Shown here piece by piece: positions 1 to 13,264 of a stretch of DNA of 64,000 nucleotides. The stretch covers positions 14,928,030 to 14,992,029 of the forward strand of contig OZ038320.1 in NCBI GenBank assembly GCA_964035795.1. Reading direction: 5' to 3'. The translations under genes and the position numbers were made by a program. The notes beneath the pieces were generated by a model that was not told where the DNA came from, did not search any database, and saw only the letters and a program-made list of their open reading frames with translations. Source of the stretch: Pterobdella sp. o SKG-2022. Lineage: Eukaryota; Annelida; Clitellata; Hirudinida; Piscicolidae. Position 1 is the first letter of the stretch. Each line of letters starts with the position of its first letter.

Positions 1-165
1 CCAGAAAAAATTTTAAATTCTGTGAATCAAAGACTTCTAGAACTACTAGCTACTCTTTCACTCAACACATAGAGAGCAAGCCAGATGTTTCATTTATGTT
101 AGTAACCTGCTCCTAAAACTCCATCATTGAAAATTTCTTTCATCTTCTTAAAATCATCTTCAAAG

Positions 166-472
166 GTCGTAGAAGATGGCTACAAATTTTTTGCCAAATG
201 TCAGCTGGTAACTTTATTTTCAGCCCCTAATTATTGTGGTGAATTTGACAATGCAGGTGGCATGATGTTGGTCGATGAATCCTTGATGTGCTCTTTTCAG
301 GTGAGTCATGGTATTATTCTTATCAGCACATAACCTTTTTAATATTGTTGCTTCATTAGAAAATATTTTTAAAATTCTTAGATTTTGAAGCCATCTGATA
401 AAAAAAGCTAAATACCAGTACAATGGTTTGAATTTGGACAAAAAAGACTCTCCTGCTTTAAAAAAGGATTGA
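166..472 (+). CDS. PP1 catalytic subunit (beta-type), last two coding exons, frameshifted tail
   Basis: This is the C-terminal end of a serine/threonine protein phosphatase 1 catalytic subunit. Exon 166-300 follows a caaag acceptor and encodes [32 protein letters not shown] and LMCSFQ, the strongly conserved beta12-beta13 region of PP1. A GT-AG intron (301-381, donor gtgagt, acceptor ttcttag) leads to a second exon at 382 starting ILKPSDKK. As written, seven A's at 400-406 push the frame to a TAA at 409-411. With six A's the reading continues as [10 protein letters not shown] and ends at TGA 470-472, which matches the PP1-beta style tail KKAKYQYGGLN. This is therefore either a homopolymer sequencing error or a real frameshift. 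The usual FFAKRQ is FFAKCQ here. Upstream PP1 exons lie outside the window. Family identity is near certain; whether the gene is functional is not. Confidence 0.9.
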
Positions 473-1561
473 GTGAGCATCGAGAGATTCGGTTGATTTT
501 ATATATGATGTAAGGGGTTAAATATGTGTTACAATCTTTATAGATAGATAAATAGCTGGTTTTTAAGTTTGTTTTTTTGATAATGTGAGCTCAACTTACG
601 AAAAGCTTCGTGTTGTTCTTCAGTTAATAAAAGTTTTTGATTCAAATTGTTTTTATATAATAGAAACAAACACTAAGGTTTATTGAGTTTCTCAATAAAC
701 ATTAGTGTTTGTTTCTATCAAAAAGTTTGAACACCAGTTCCAGATAATTGTGTTATTGGACCTGACCAGATACATTCTAGATAGTTTTTTGTATTTTAAA
801 ATTTTCAAATGGCTAAAATTTTTACTCCACTAACTGTTTGACTTTGCTGTTTTCAGGCTTTTATAGGTTGTTCAAACTCAATTTTATTTCAATTAACTCT
901 ATATGTATTCATGTACGTTATAAATGCTTGTGATGTTAAACTGCATATGCAGTGTTAAAAATTTTAAAATCATTAATATGAAATTAAGGGGTATTTCCTC
1001 GTAGTACATGCTATAATGTCCAAATTTTAATTTACCTTTGATTTTTATTATTCACGATCAGTTTTATTTCAATATTTGTGAAATCATGAAAACTTTATGA
1101 ACCACTTTGATAAATTTATTCATACTTCCATTGTGTTTAATTTAATTTCTATTAAAGAATCATTTTTTTCAAATTTGTTTTTCAACATTGAAAAAACAGA
1201 TTATGAAATCTCATAAATCCCCCATCCTGATTTTTTATTAGCGCTCAAACAAAGTTTCGTTCCAATAAATAATATAATTGAAAATAAAAATTTCAGTTCG
1301 CAATATTTGGGGGACGAATAATAAAAATTCATCTTCCGCCACTTCGATATACATTTGGTGGAAACAAAAATCAATTTTAAACAATTTTAAAATTTTTTAA
1401 ACAAAAATCAAATTATTGACGTTTTATAAAACGTACTTACCACTAGTTATTAGTTACCTTATGAGAATATATAATATATCGGAAAGCTTCGTCAAAATAA
1501 AAAATTCAAATATTGTCGTGTTTTCATGCTTCACATTATAAAACGCACATTTCTTAATAAT
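473..1561. other. AT-rich intergenic stretch without a recognised gene
   Basis: This is about 1.1 kb of AT-rich sequence with no convincing ORF. Its only clear structure is the foldback element at about 575-718, listed separately. No poly(A) signal for the PP1 gene stands out directly after its stop. Confidence 0.5.
575..718. mobile_element. Foldback/MITE family 1, degenerate copy
   Basis: A near-perfect hairpin at about 660-718 has arms reading atagaaacaaacactaagg and its complement, separated by only a few bases. Decayed sequence to its left (575-610, with ttacgaaaagcttcgtg) matches the inner part of the larger palindrome at 35024-35177. A third, half copy lies at about 41172-41260. Three related copies in one window indicate a non-autonomous palindromic element rather than a chance hairpin. 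Confidence 0.7.
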
Positions 1562-1895
1562 GTTACATCTAGCAAGTTCGTGATATCGTGGTATAGTATG
1601 ATTTCTATCACTTCAATTTTCTTGCTATATTAGAGATGACTTGCAAATATAAAATGAATTTTGTGTAAATTAACAAGTTCATTTAGCTGCATATTTATTT
1701 TTTTTTATTTAAAGTGATAAAATATGTGTTATGCGGTGGAAGCAATGTCATGCTCCATCGCGCACCTCTTCTGCTTCGAAAATTTTTTGAAACAAGCAAT
1801 GACCATCAGTCTCTAACAGCTCTTTAATTGGCAAAAAGAGCTTATAATGCCTGGGCTTTTTTTTAATTTTTCTGGAGCTCTTTTTCTTTTGGTAG
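1562..1895 (+). mobile_element. LINE family B, copy 1, 5' end (left half)
   Basis: About 330 bases match the 5' end of the longer family B copy that starts near 13270, for example the tract from gtgttatgcggtgg at about 1728 through cctgggctttttt at about 1850 to cttttggtag. The copy stops at 1895 and resumes at 4449 after a LINE A insertion. The bases ttggtag occur on both sides of the insertion and look like a target-site duplication. Confidence 0.75.
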
Positions 1896-4448
1896 GAGGA
1901 GAGTTTAATGGGGTTGGCAGGGAAAGAAGATTGAATAAGAGTGATCAGAGAAGGAGACTGGGTGAGCAAGAATACTAATGGGTTTGATAAAAGATGAAAA
2001 GATCAATGGTGTTGCGGAAGAATGAGAGAAAAAGTGAAAATGTTGGGAAAGATTGAAAAGTTCAAGAGTTTCAAGAAATTTGTTAGTGTTGAAATTAGTT
2101 TTGTTGTTTAATTGAATGTTAAAGTCACCTATAATATAAAAAGAAGTGGAAAGAGTATATAGAAATTCAAGTAAGGCTGAGAAGTCATTAATAAAGGAAG
2201 AGAGAGAAAACGAAGGAGGTCGATAAATAACAGCAATAAACAGGGTGAGAGTACCAAATTTAAAAGAAGAGACAAAGGATTTAAAAAATTTAAAATCAGA
2301 ATGAGAAGTTTTGGAGAAGGAAAAAATAGCTTTGTAAAAACGACACATTTCTTCATAAGTGGAAAAAAAGGAGCACGAGCAAGTTTAAGGAAAGAATAAA
2401 AGGGAGGACAAGCAGAAATGAGAGAAGGAGAAGAAGCAGATTCATGCCAAGTCTCACTGAGAGCTAGAAAGTGAAGGTTGGAGTCAGAAAGGAGATTAAA
2501 AACATGAATAAATTTGTTATTAAGAGATCTTATGTTAAGAAAGGATATATTAATGGATTTAAAAAGTTTAGAAAAGTTATGAGTTGAGTTGGATAAATTA
2601 GAACTGAGAAAAGAAGATTCAGATTTTAGGTGAGAAGAGGAGATAAGAGATGGGTGGGGGGATGTAGAACTGGAAAAAGAAGAAGTAGTGGATGATGAAA
2701 TACTATTTAGAACAGAAGAAAAACTACAAGATTTGAGATTGAAGAAAAAAACGCGCCGCCTGACGATCCCAGGAGGAGGAGAAGAGAATTTGGAGAGACC
2801 AAGAAGAAAATCTCGAGAGCAGAGCACAGGTTTAGAGAAAATACGAGAAACAAGAAAAAAAAACAAAAGAATTAAAGTTTTTTAAAAAAAAATAATAATT
2901 AAATAAACTAATGAAAGCAAAAAATGAAAATGAAATAACTTAAAAAAGAGAAAAAGCAGTGGATAGCAAAAACAAACCGATAGAACGGCTGCTAAAAGCG
3001 CACTCTAAACTTCCCCCCTTCTTTAAATCATCTATCGTTACTCCAATACTGAAAAACCTCTTCTCGATCCTTCTATCATCTCCAATTACCGTCCCATTTC
3101 TAACCTTTCCTTCTTTCTAAAATTCTTGAAAAAGCTATTTACTAAAATTTCTGCTTTTTATCAATCTTTTTACCCCCACCCAATCTGGCTTTCGACCCTC
3201 TCACTCTACTAAAACCTGCCTTCTAAAAATCTCTAATGATGCTCTTCTAGCTTCCAACTCTGCAAGCTTTCTCTTCTCCTTTCTCTGGACTTCTCTTCTG
3301 GTTTTGATACTGTTGTGCACTCACTTTTACTGCAGCATCTCAACTCCTTATTTGGTATTTCCGGCTCCTCACCTTCCTGGCTTACCTCCTATCTTTCTAA
3401 CCGTTCTTCCATTGTTTCTATTAACAACTCTTCGTCTCCTTTCTCTTTTCCTTTTGGTGTTCTTTAGGGATCTGTTTTCGGGCCTCTTCTCTTTACTCTT
3501 TATACCTCTGATCTCCCTTGTCTCATCGAATCTTTTTTTTTTTCAAAGTTAGTTTTTGCTGACGACACCTATATTTTCTCTTCTTTTCCTCTCTCTCTTC
3601 CCTTTCTTCTATTTTTGAAAGGCTTATTCTTTTTCTCTCTTCTATTTTTTCATGGAGTGACTCCATGCATCTAAAACTTAATCTCTCTAAATTTGACTTT
3701 ATCTATCTTTCTAAAACCAAATCTCTTTTTTCCTTTTTCTCTCCCATTATAATCTCTTATCTAACTATCTATCCCTTCTCCACTATTCGCTGTTTTGGCT
3801 TTCTCCTTGATTCTTCCTTTTTTTTCAATTCTCAACTTTTCTCTGCTGCTTTTTCTTGTTTTTTTCATCTACGTCGTATCAGACAGATCTCTTTTTATCT
3901 CGATGATGCCTCTCTTAAGATTTTTGTCTGCTCTTTTGTGCTCTCCCGACTTGATTACTGCAACTCTTTGTACTTTAATCTTCCTAAATCTACTTTTTAC
4001 CCTTTAACTAAAGCTTTCAACTTTGCTGCATGCCTGGTCTCTCATATTCCTAAATTTTCCCATATCTTTCCATCTCTTGTCGATCTTCACTGGCTACCTC
4101 CTCACTTTCACTCTTCCTTCAAAATCTGTTCTCTCATGTACAAATTTTCTCATTCTTCTTCTCCTTTCTATCTTTCTAACCTCTTACTACCTTCTGAACG
4201 TGCCGGCCTACGGTCTTCTACTCGTTCTCCACTTTTCATTCTCTCTCTCACTCCTATGCTAAATCTGTTTTTTCTTTTTTTGGTCCACTTCTCTGGAACT
4301 CTTTTCCTCCTAATCTTAAAGATTTTTCCTATCCTACTTTCCTCAAAAAGCTAAAAACTTTTTTCTTTAAGCAGTTCATAGCAGAGCGCCTCTGAACGAT
4401 GCGTAACAGGCGCTATACAAATAATTCATTATTATTATTATTATTATT
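1896..4448 (+). mobile_element. LINE family A (L2/CR1-like), inserted in LINE B, 5' part inverted
   Basis: This non-LTR retrotransposon is in two opposite-facing parts. On the plus strand, about 2990-4400 encodes a frameshifted reverse transcriptase: a YRPISNL-like start, SGFRPSHSTKT, a GVPQGSVLGPLL-like region, FADDTYIF at about 3550, and the C-terminal region at 3665-4354. It ends in cgctatacaaataattc and a TTA-repeat tail (about 4427-4448). On the minus strand, 1905-2866 encodes the N-terminal region and APE-type endonuclease, with NIRSLNNKF, LALSETW, AVIYRPPSF, YIIGDFNIQ and SDH, in two overlapping frames. Endonuclease and RT belong to the same kind of element but face each other's 5' side, as a twin-primed 5' inversion would produce. 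The protein is broken by several frameshifts. Confidence 0.8.
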
Positions 4449-4775
4449 GGTAGTTTCAGTATCGGATCATTAATTGAGTTATGTGAAGTTGTGAGGTGGG
4501 AGAAAAGTGAGGTTGAAAGGTATGGCTTCAAAATTCGAAGGTAGTTTAGGTATAAGGTTTAAACTATAGAGGCCTGGTACTGAAGATAAAATAGATGGTG
4601 TATGAATACTAGTTAGGGTGGGTTTATGTATGTATATTATAAAAATGAATAGAATTATTGATAAGGTAAAGGTGGTGGTAATAAATTTTTGTGGAAAAGT
4701 ATTAAGAATTTTTTGAGCCCTTGCCCCACAATGAAAAAGACCGACAAGTGAAAAGAAGAAGTTTCATGGATGAGA
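4449..4775 (+). mobile_element. LINE family B, copy 1, continuation
   Basis: The sequence resumes at ggtagtttcagtatcgg and matches family B copy 2 from about 13617 (tattggatcattaaatg, gaggtggaaaggtatgg). It can be followed to about 4770, at the start of the endonuclease region. It then changes abruptly into LINE G. There is no coding potential of its own. Confidence 0.65.
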
Positions 4776-6425
4776 ACCGGTGTTTTCAACGTGATATAGC
4801 CGTAGCAATCAAATCAACCACAACACACTCTTCTAACCCTAAATATGGTATAATCAATAAACACACCAAATCACTCACACCCACCCAAATAATAATCACT
4901 GCAGCAAAAACAATACAAAAAATCTTTAAAAAACAACTCTACAGAACACGAAAACATAAACACTTAGGACCCATAGCCATAAAACACCTCACCAATCTTT
5001 TAAACACTGCCATCAACACAAACACTATGCCTCATATATAGAAATCCGCCAAAATCATCTTCTTAGCCAAACTTTACAAAGAACCCTCACTCCTCTCTTC
5101 ATACCAAACAAAAGCATTACTTTCCCCCATAGAAAAAACACTTGAAAAAACCATCTTATCCTACAATACCAATAACATAACCTTCCCAACGCGTTAACCC
5201 GGGTTCAGAGCTGCACACTCCACCCCCACAGCGCTACATCAAATCAAAAAAATCATAATCACTGGCTTCAACAAAAAAAACCGCACTTGACATGACCAAA
5301 GCTTTCGACACAGTCAACATTCACCAACTCATCCAAGCATACCAAACACCCAAATACCCACAACTCTAATAAAAATCCTAGTCAACTACCTAAAAGGCCG
5401 CCATCAATACCCTACATAATGTAATGTAATGCGTTATTTATAAAGTGCTTTTCCTTATAAATCAAAGCGCTTGCTGCAAACTGAATGTAGCGAGAGCACA
5501 CTGTAGAACAGGTGCTAATTGTCGGCTCACGTGGGATCGACCCGATAACTTTAGATAATTAGTCTAATACTCAACTGTTGAGATATAGGAACCGACAACA
5601 ATACAATAATTAAAAATCAAAACACAAAAATTGAAGCAGCAGTCACCCTCATTATTCAACATATATATTTCAGACATTTCTCTGAACAACTCAATCAACC
5701 TCAACACATTCAAAGACGATATCGCAATAACCTCACCTCACATCAACACCAACATAGCCACTTAATACTTCCTCCCATATATAAACGAGATTCACACATA
5801 GGTTCAGATCAACAACCGACAAATCAATCCAATCGAAACCACACTCATGATCCTAAACTTTTCAGAACACAACAAGCCACTAAATATCTACATCAACAAC
5901 ACCCCCACTCCTACCACCCTCAACGCCACCATCTTTGGTCTAACTTTTGATCTCAAACTAAACTTCTCTACCCACAACAATAACACCTTCACAAAAACTC
6001 TAAAATCACTCAACCTTATATAACTCAACATAAACATTTTTGGGCATGGAGAAGCTCATAACCTTATAAAAAACACTACTTCCATTATCAAATATGTCAA
6101 CACCTTCTGGTCATCTACCTCCCATAACAAATTACAATCACAGCAACATTCAATACCTTCACTCAGAAACAAAAATCCTTTCACTCCAAACCCACCTCAA
6201 ACTTCACGCCTCACAACTCAAACAAAAATCTTTCCACTCTACCCACCCATTACACCCACTCACCACACAAAAACCTCACTCTAGATACAAAAAATATTTC
6301 AACTCAACAACATCAATTACACCATAAACATATCCGCCAGCCTTCAAGCACAAATAAAAAACAACATGATAAAAACAATAAAATAGTTCACGAATACATA
6401 CATATCATCCACCCACAAATTTTAA
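4776..6425 (+). mobile_element. LINE family G fragment, reverse transcriptase region
   Basis: This is a degraded non-LTR RT with an unusually C- and A-rich, G-poor coding strand. Recognisable pieces are LGPIAIKHLTNLLN at about 4970, LLSPIEKTLEKTI, an HST-like region at about 5220, a DMTKAFDTVNIHQL block at about 5290 in shifted frames, NYLKGRHQY at about 5380, FKDDIAIT at about 5712 (normally YADDITIT), and a C-terminal block at about 6150-6280. It is split by a SINE at 5416-5598. The 3' bases (tcaacaacatcaattacacc at about 6301 onward) overlap a second G fragment at 59197, which carries the missing 3' end. Confidence 0.7.
5416..5598 (-). mobile_element. tRNA-derived SINE-1, near full length
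   Basis: Read on the minus strand, it begins tgtcggttcctatatctca and has an A-box-like region, an anticodon-arm-like gactaattatc and a B-box-like gggtcgatccc. A shared body follows (acagtgtgctctcgctacatt, agcgctttgatttata) and the end is gcattacattacatta. Head and body match copies at 35605 and 46128. It lies inside LINE G. Confidence 0.75.
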
Positions 6426-6773
6426 ACATATAAGTATGCAATTTTATATTAAATAATTTTATAAGATTGAAAATAAAATCTGCAATTAGCACATAAAATT
6501 ATTTGTCAGCTTATCGAAAAAAATAGAAAACTTTTAAAGATCTTTTTACCCATTAAACCAATTCTGACAAAAATTTTTTACAAAATGAAATATAAACAAC
6601 AAAGATGCAAAAGTTTAAGTCATTTTAAATCAACCAAAATTGGTCTTCAGAATGATTTAAATACTAGAATCCTAGATTGAATATAATTGAAAATTGAACA
6701 TTTTTTGAATATAGCTATGAGAGTTTAATAATAACTAACATAGTTTAAATATAACTCAAATAGTAATGTAAGC
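6426..6773. other. AT-rich spacer, no gene seen
   Basis: About 350 bases between LINE G and the SINE tail. Both strands show only short, compositionally random ORFs, and I see no repeat shared with the rest of the window. Confidence 0.4.
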
Positions 6774-6898
6774 TTTATTCAATGTAATGAAATTTAATGT
6801 AAATTATTTTATATAACGCTTTTCTTTGCAGCTCAAAACGCTTGCTAAAAATTCAATGTAGCAAAAACACACTGTGAAATAGATGCTAAGTATGAATA
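6774..6898 (-). mobile_element. SINE-1 3' tail fragment carrying a possible poly(A) signal
   Basis: On the minus strand it carries the SINE-1 body and tail: cacagtgtgtttttgctaca, a tagcaagcgttttgag stretch and a terminal taaatttcattacattg. The tRNA-like head is missing. The minus-strand hexamer AATAAA lies at 6774-6779, about 140 bases beyond the stop codon of the minus-strand gene at 6919. Confidence 0.6.
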
Positions 6899-6918
6899 TA
6901 ACACCTATAGAATTGTTT

Positions 6919-7535
6919 TCAGTCTGAGTTGAAGTACATGCTCTGCATGGAGTAGAGTCGATCGATGGGATTGGTGTTTTTTTGAGTTGGATAGTTAAGC
7001 AGTTTGGGTGCTTGAAAAAGAGATGTTGCTGAAGTTTTTTTGTTTGAAATTAAATTGTTATTTTTTTTGTTGATTATAGAATTGTTTTGTTGAATGTTGT
7101 TAGGACTGAAAGGTTCCAGTTTTGATGAAGTTTGTAGCTGTTGTGATAAAGATGAAGTTGTAGCATCAAATGACGGAATAAATAGAAAAGGAGTTTCAGT
7201 GTTATGTTTTTTTTCAAAATCAGTGTCGTTAGGAATGTACCTATTAGGCATTCCTACGTTTTGATTAAGTTTTTTCAAAATTGTTTCTTTATTTTTTTGT
7301 TCTTTAAAGTCTTGTGGCATAATTACATCAAAGGTTGACGTAATTGAAAACTTTTTTTCAAATGCTGAAAAATCAGTAAATTAGTTTCATTTAAATAATA
7401 AAAATTTGATCTAATTTTTTTAAAAAGGTTATCTTTTAAAAATTTTGATAATTATTTAATTTGATACATAATAATGCTTACTAGCGTTTAGGATATTGCT
7501 TTTAGAAGTTATATTTCGTTCCACAGGTGAAGTCC
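6919..7535 (-). CDS. Unrecognised gene, last two coding exons
   Basis: I do not recognise the product. The last exon (7364 down to 6919) is open for about 148 codons to its stop. It begins after a clean acceptor (tttactgatttttcag) with TFEKKFSITSTFDVIMPQDF. It is rich in Asn, Ser, Gln and Thr, looks disordered, and ends PIDRLYSMQSMYFNSD. A preceding small exon (7535-7482) ends at a gtaagc donor and joins in frame across a 117-bp intron, giving SPVERNITSKSNILNATF; its acceptor reads tttcaaaatcag. The codon composition does not resemble the nearby LINEs. Any further exons upstream (higher coordinates) are not identified. The join is inferred from splice sites and frame only. Confidence 0.45.
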
Positions 7536-7800
7536 CTGATTTTGAAACCAGTTTTTAAAACTCAACGTTGAAATAAGTTTGAATTCAAAATGAATTTTTT
7601 TTAATGAAAACTTTAAAAAAGAATCCTAAAAAAGTGTTATTTTGGAAAAATGTGTGAATGACCTGGCACTTCAGAGCTCGAATCACTAGCTGGTGTCATA
7701 GCTGATTTGAAAGTGTTATTATTATTATAAATATTATCATTAATAAAAATAATGTTAATAATAATAATATTATTATTAAGATAAAGTACGACAGCCTGAA
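7536..7800. other. Spacer with ATT-rich simple repeat
   Basis: It contains a LINE-like 3' remnant around 7660-7710 followed by an imperfect TTA/AAT repeat at about 7711-7775. No gene is visible. Confidence 0.4.
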
Positions 7801-9122
7801 TCTAAAAGTAAAGACAACAAACACAAAGTATTTATTAAATGACACGAAGTAAGAATATTCAGTAAAGCAATAAATACAATAGCAGTACCCGTAATATCTT
7901 ATAGTTTTAACATAATTTACTGGAATTTAAGTAAAATAAAAAAACAATTAACTTGTCACAGAATGCATCATCCAAAATCAAATATAGACCGTTTATATTT
8001 GCAACGTAACAATGGAGGAAGAAGGTTAATTCACTTGGAAACTTTTTATAAATCATCAACAATAGGACTTTTTCATTACTTAAGCAATACTGGAGACTGG
8101 ATGCTTAAGCTAGTTTATCTCCATGAAAACTCAAAAAACTTCACTCAAAAGAAGCCAATAAATTGTCTCGGGAACTTTGCCTTAACCCTGTAGACAATAA
8201 TGCTCTAAAACCGATAGAGTTCTCAAAAAGATAAAAAAAAATTGCAAAACATGAAAGTATGTAAAAGCTCAAAATAAGCTGGCAAGAAAAACCTCTGCAT
8301 GGAAAGTTTGCAACAAAATGTAAAAATGATGATGTTGATAGTAAATCAACTAACCAGTAACTCACCAGCTCTGGATTGAAGGCGGAGACTGAAGGATTCA
8401 TATTTGCGGCTCAAGACCAAAGCCTTGTCACCAAGAACTTTCAGAAAAATATAATCCGAAATGGAACAGACCCAAAATGTAGGTTCTGTGGTGAAAAAGT
8501 TGAAACTTTGACCACTATTTCTGGATGGTCTGTTTTCACACCTGGAGAATACAGAAGAAGACACGATAGGGTAGGTCAATATTTTCACTGGAAAATCTGT
8601 AAGCACTTCAAAGTGAGTATAAAAAAAAATGGTAAGAACATCACCTGGAGCCAGTTATTGATGGTCAAAATTTCACCATTCTTTGGGACTTCCCAATCCA
8701 GACTGACCGCAAAATACAAGCCAACCGACCAGACATTGTCGTGAAGGATTTGCTAGGCAATGTCTGTTCTCTAATTGACATGAGCGTGCCATCAGATAAA
8801 AATGTGTCATCCAAAACATTTAAAAAGCTTTCTAAATATAGAGGCTTGGCGATTGAAATTGGCAAAATGTGGCATCTCAGAGCTAGAACTATTCCAGTTG
8901 TAATAGGTGCAATGGGCCTGGTTAAGAAAGGAAACAAAAAATTTTTCGATGAAATATCTGGCAATCCTTTTTGTCAAAGAAATTCAGAAGATAGTTCTAA
9001 ACCGCACAGCCCATGTTCTCAGAAGAGCCCTATCAATATAACTTCCAATTTCACTCATCTGAGGTCCCTGGTAGTAACCTGACGTTTGATCTTATAACTA
9101 GCATTTAAGAAAAAAAAACGAA

Positions 9123-9154
<32 letters not shown>

Positions 9155-9190
9155 CAACAATAATAATAATAATAATAATGATAATAATAA
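7801..9190 (+). mobile_element. LINE family C, 3' half of the coding region
   Basis: The C-terminal part of a non-LTR polyprotein: HHPKSNIDRLYLQRNNGGRR at 7966, LKAETEGFIFAAQDQSL at about 8375, a CRFCGEKVETL zinc-knuckle-like region at about 8480, then an endonuclease-like tail: TILWDFPI-like sequence at about 8680, NRPDIVVKDL, LIDMSVPSDKNV at 8770 and EIGKMWHLRARTIPVVIGAM at about 8850. It is broken into several frames. It ends in an ATA/ACA repeat at about 9124-9190. The same C-terminal arrangement recurs in family D. Confidence 0.75.
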
Positions 9191-9229
9191 TCTTAATTAT
9201 AATTATAATAATTATAACAATTATAAAAA

Positions 9230-11872
<2,643 letters not shown>

Positions 11873-11884
11873 AATCAAATATAA

Positions 11885-12605
11885 TGGCTAAACACCATCG
11901 CAAATAAATTCCTTTAAATTGAGTCAGTTTTTACAGTTTTTTATATGTAATTAAAATATATTGCTCAATTGTTCATGTAGCATTCATTCTCCATTTTTTC
12001 AACAACGTAGTTGAAACTCCGTAATAGTTTTCATTGATCGACGCCTTGTTTTCCGTTTTGTTGGATTCTAGGTTTTTTTTAAACTCTAAAATTGATTTTG
12101 ATTTTTTAATTTTTATTGGTAATACATTCCAGTAGCTTTTTACTCGTTCTTGTAAAGATGATTGGAATACTTTGCTTAAATCATTATTACTACTGCTCAT
12201 AAAGTTGAATTTAGAAAATAGATTATTTCTGTTATTGCTTACGTTTAGTATTTCAGGTCTTACATCTGAGTAATTATTAATTATTTTATATACTTTTATT
12301 AAGTCTCCTCTAATACGCCTCTCCGCCAAAGTTGTTAATCTTGAAACTTTCAGTCGTTCACTTTATGTTAATGATTTTATTTCTGTTATATTTTTTGTAA
12401 ATTTTCGCTGCACATTTTCTATTTTTATTATCATACCCCAGTTACCATGAAGGGCTGGAGGATTCCAGATTTGTACGCAATATTCTAGATGAGGTCTTAT
12501 TAATGTTTTATAGATGGCCAACATTGTAGTTTTTTCTCTAGTAAGTAGATTTCAGGTAACCCGTTCTATAATTTCGTTACCTTTAGATATAAAATATATG
12601 ACATT
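11885..12605 (-). mobile_element. LINE family E (CR1-like), 3' part
   Basis: The minus strand encodes the C-terminal end of a CR1-type polyprotein: an RPHLEYC-like block at about 12480, a KIENVQR-like segment, then an ORF (12329-11973) with RRIRGDLIKVYKIIN and SYWNVLPIKIKKS. This is the usual tail of these elements. It continues upstream at 18935-16585. The two halves are separated by a 4-kb insertion of families F and B. Confidence 0.75.
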
Positions 12606-12611
12606 ATATAT

Positions 12612-13245
12612 GACATTCAACCAAAATTCTTCAAAACTCACCACAATAAACAAAAAATACATAAAACTCACAAACGATTTTCTTTATCTAGGATTATGGA
12701 TATGTTTCAACGAGAAAGACGTTGACATAAGAATCGGTAAAGCTTGGGTTGCACTACAAAAACTAAATACTACTTGGAATTCAAATCTGCCAAAAAACTT
12801 GAAATTAGCATTTTTCCATACTACAGTGAGCTCTGTGCTACTCTATGGATCTAGTACCTGGACATTGACCAAAAAGTTAGAAACAAAGTTAAACGGGTAC
12901 TATACAAAAATGCTAAGTGCTGTGAATAATGTAAAATGGCCGCATCGTATAAGCAATAATGTACTAGACGACAACGTACCAAAGATAACCAATACAATTG
13001 CAACACAGAGAGTGAGTTTCGCAGGACATTGCTTTCGCAGTAAAGAAGTTATACACAAATTGATACTATGGGAACCAAGATGTGGTAAAAATACTAGAAG
13101 AAGACCAGCTCGAAATTTTATCAACCAACTAACTGATGATACTAATCTTGATAAAGAAGATTTAGAAACAATTATGAACGATGGGGAGTATTGGAAGAAC
13201 AAAGTCATGGAAGTTCGACTGCGGTCGACATGATGATGATGAGAT
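12612..13245 (+). mobile_element. RTE-like LINE family F, 3' fragment
   Basis: One open frame to 13233 carries the C-terminal region of an RTE-type endonuclease-reverse transcriptase: a FLYLGLWIC block (normally a YLGS motif), RIGKAWVALQKL, VLLYGSSTWTLTKKLE, LNGYYTKMLSAVNNV, RVSFAGHCFRSKEV and LWEPRCGKNTRRRPA, ending at VMEVRLRST. The RT catalytic core is missing. A second fragment of the same family lies at 60780-61150. Confidence 0.8.
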
Positions 13246-13264
13246 ATAAAATAGTCTATGTTAT

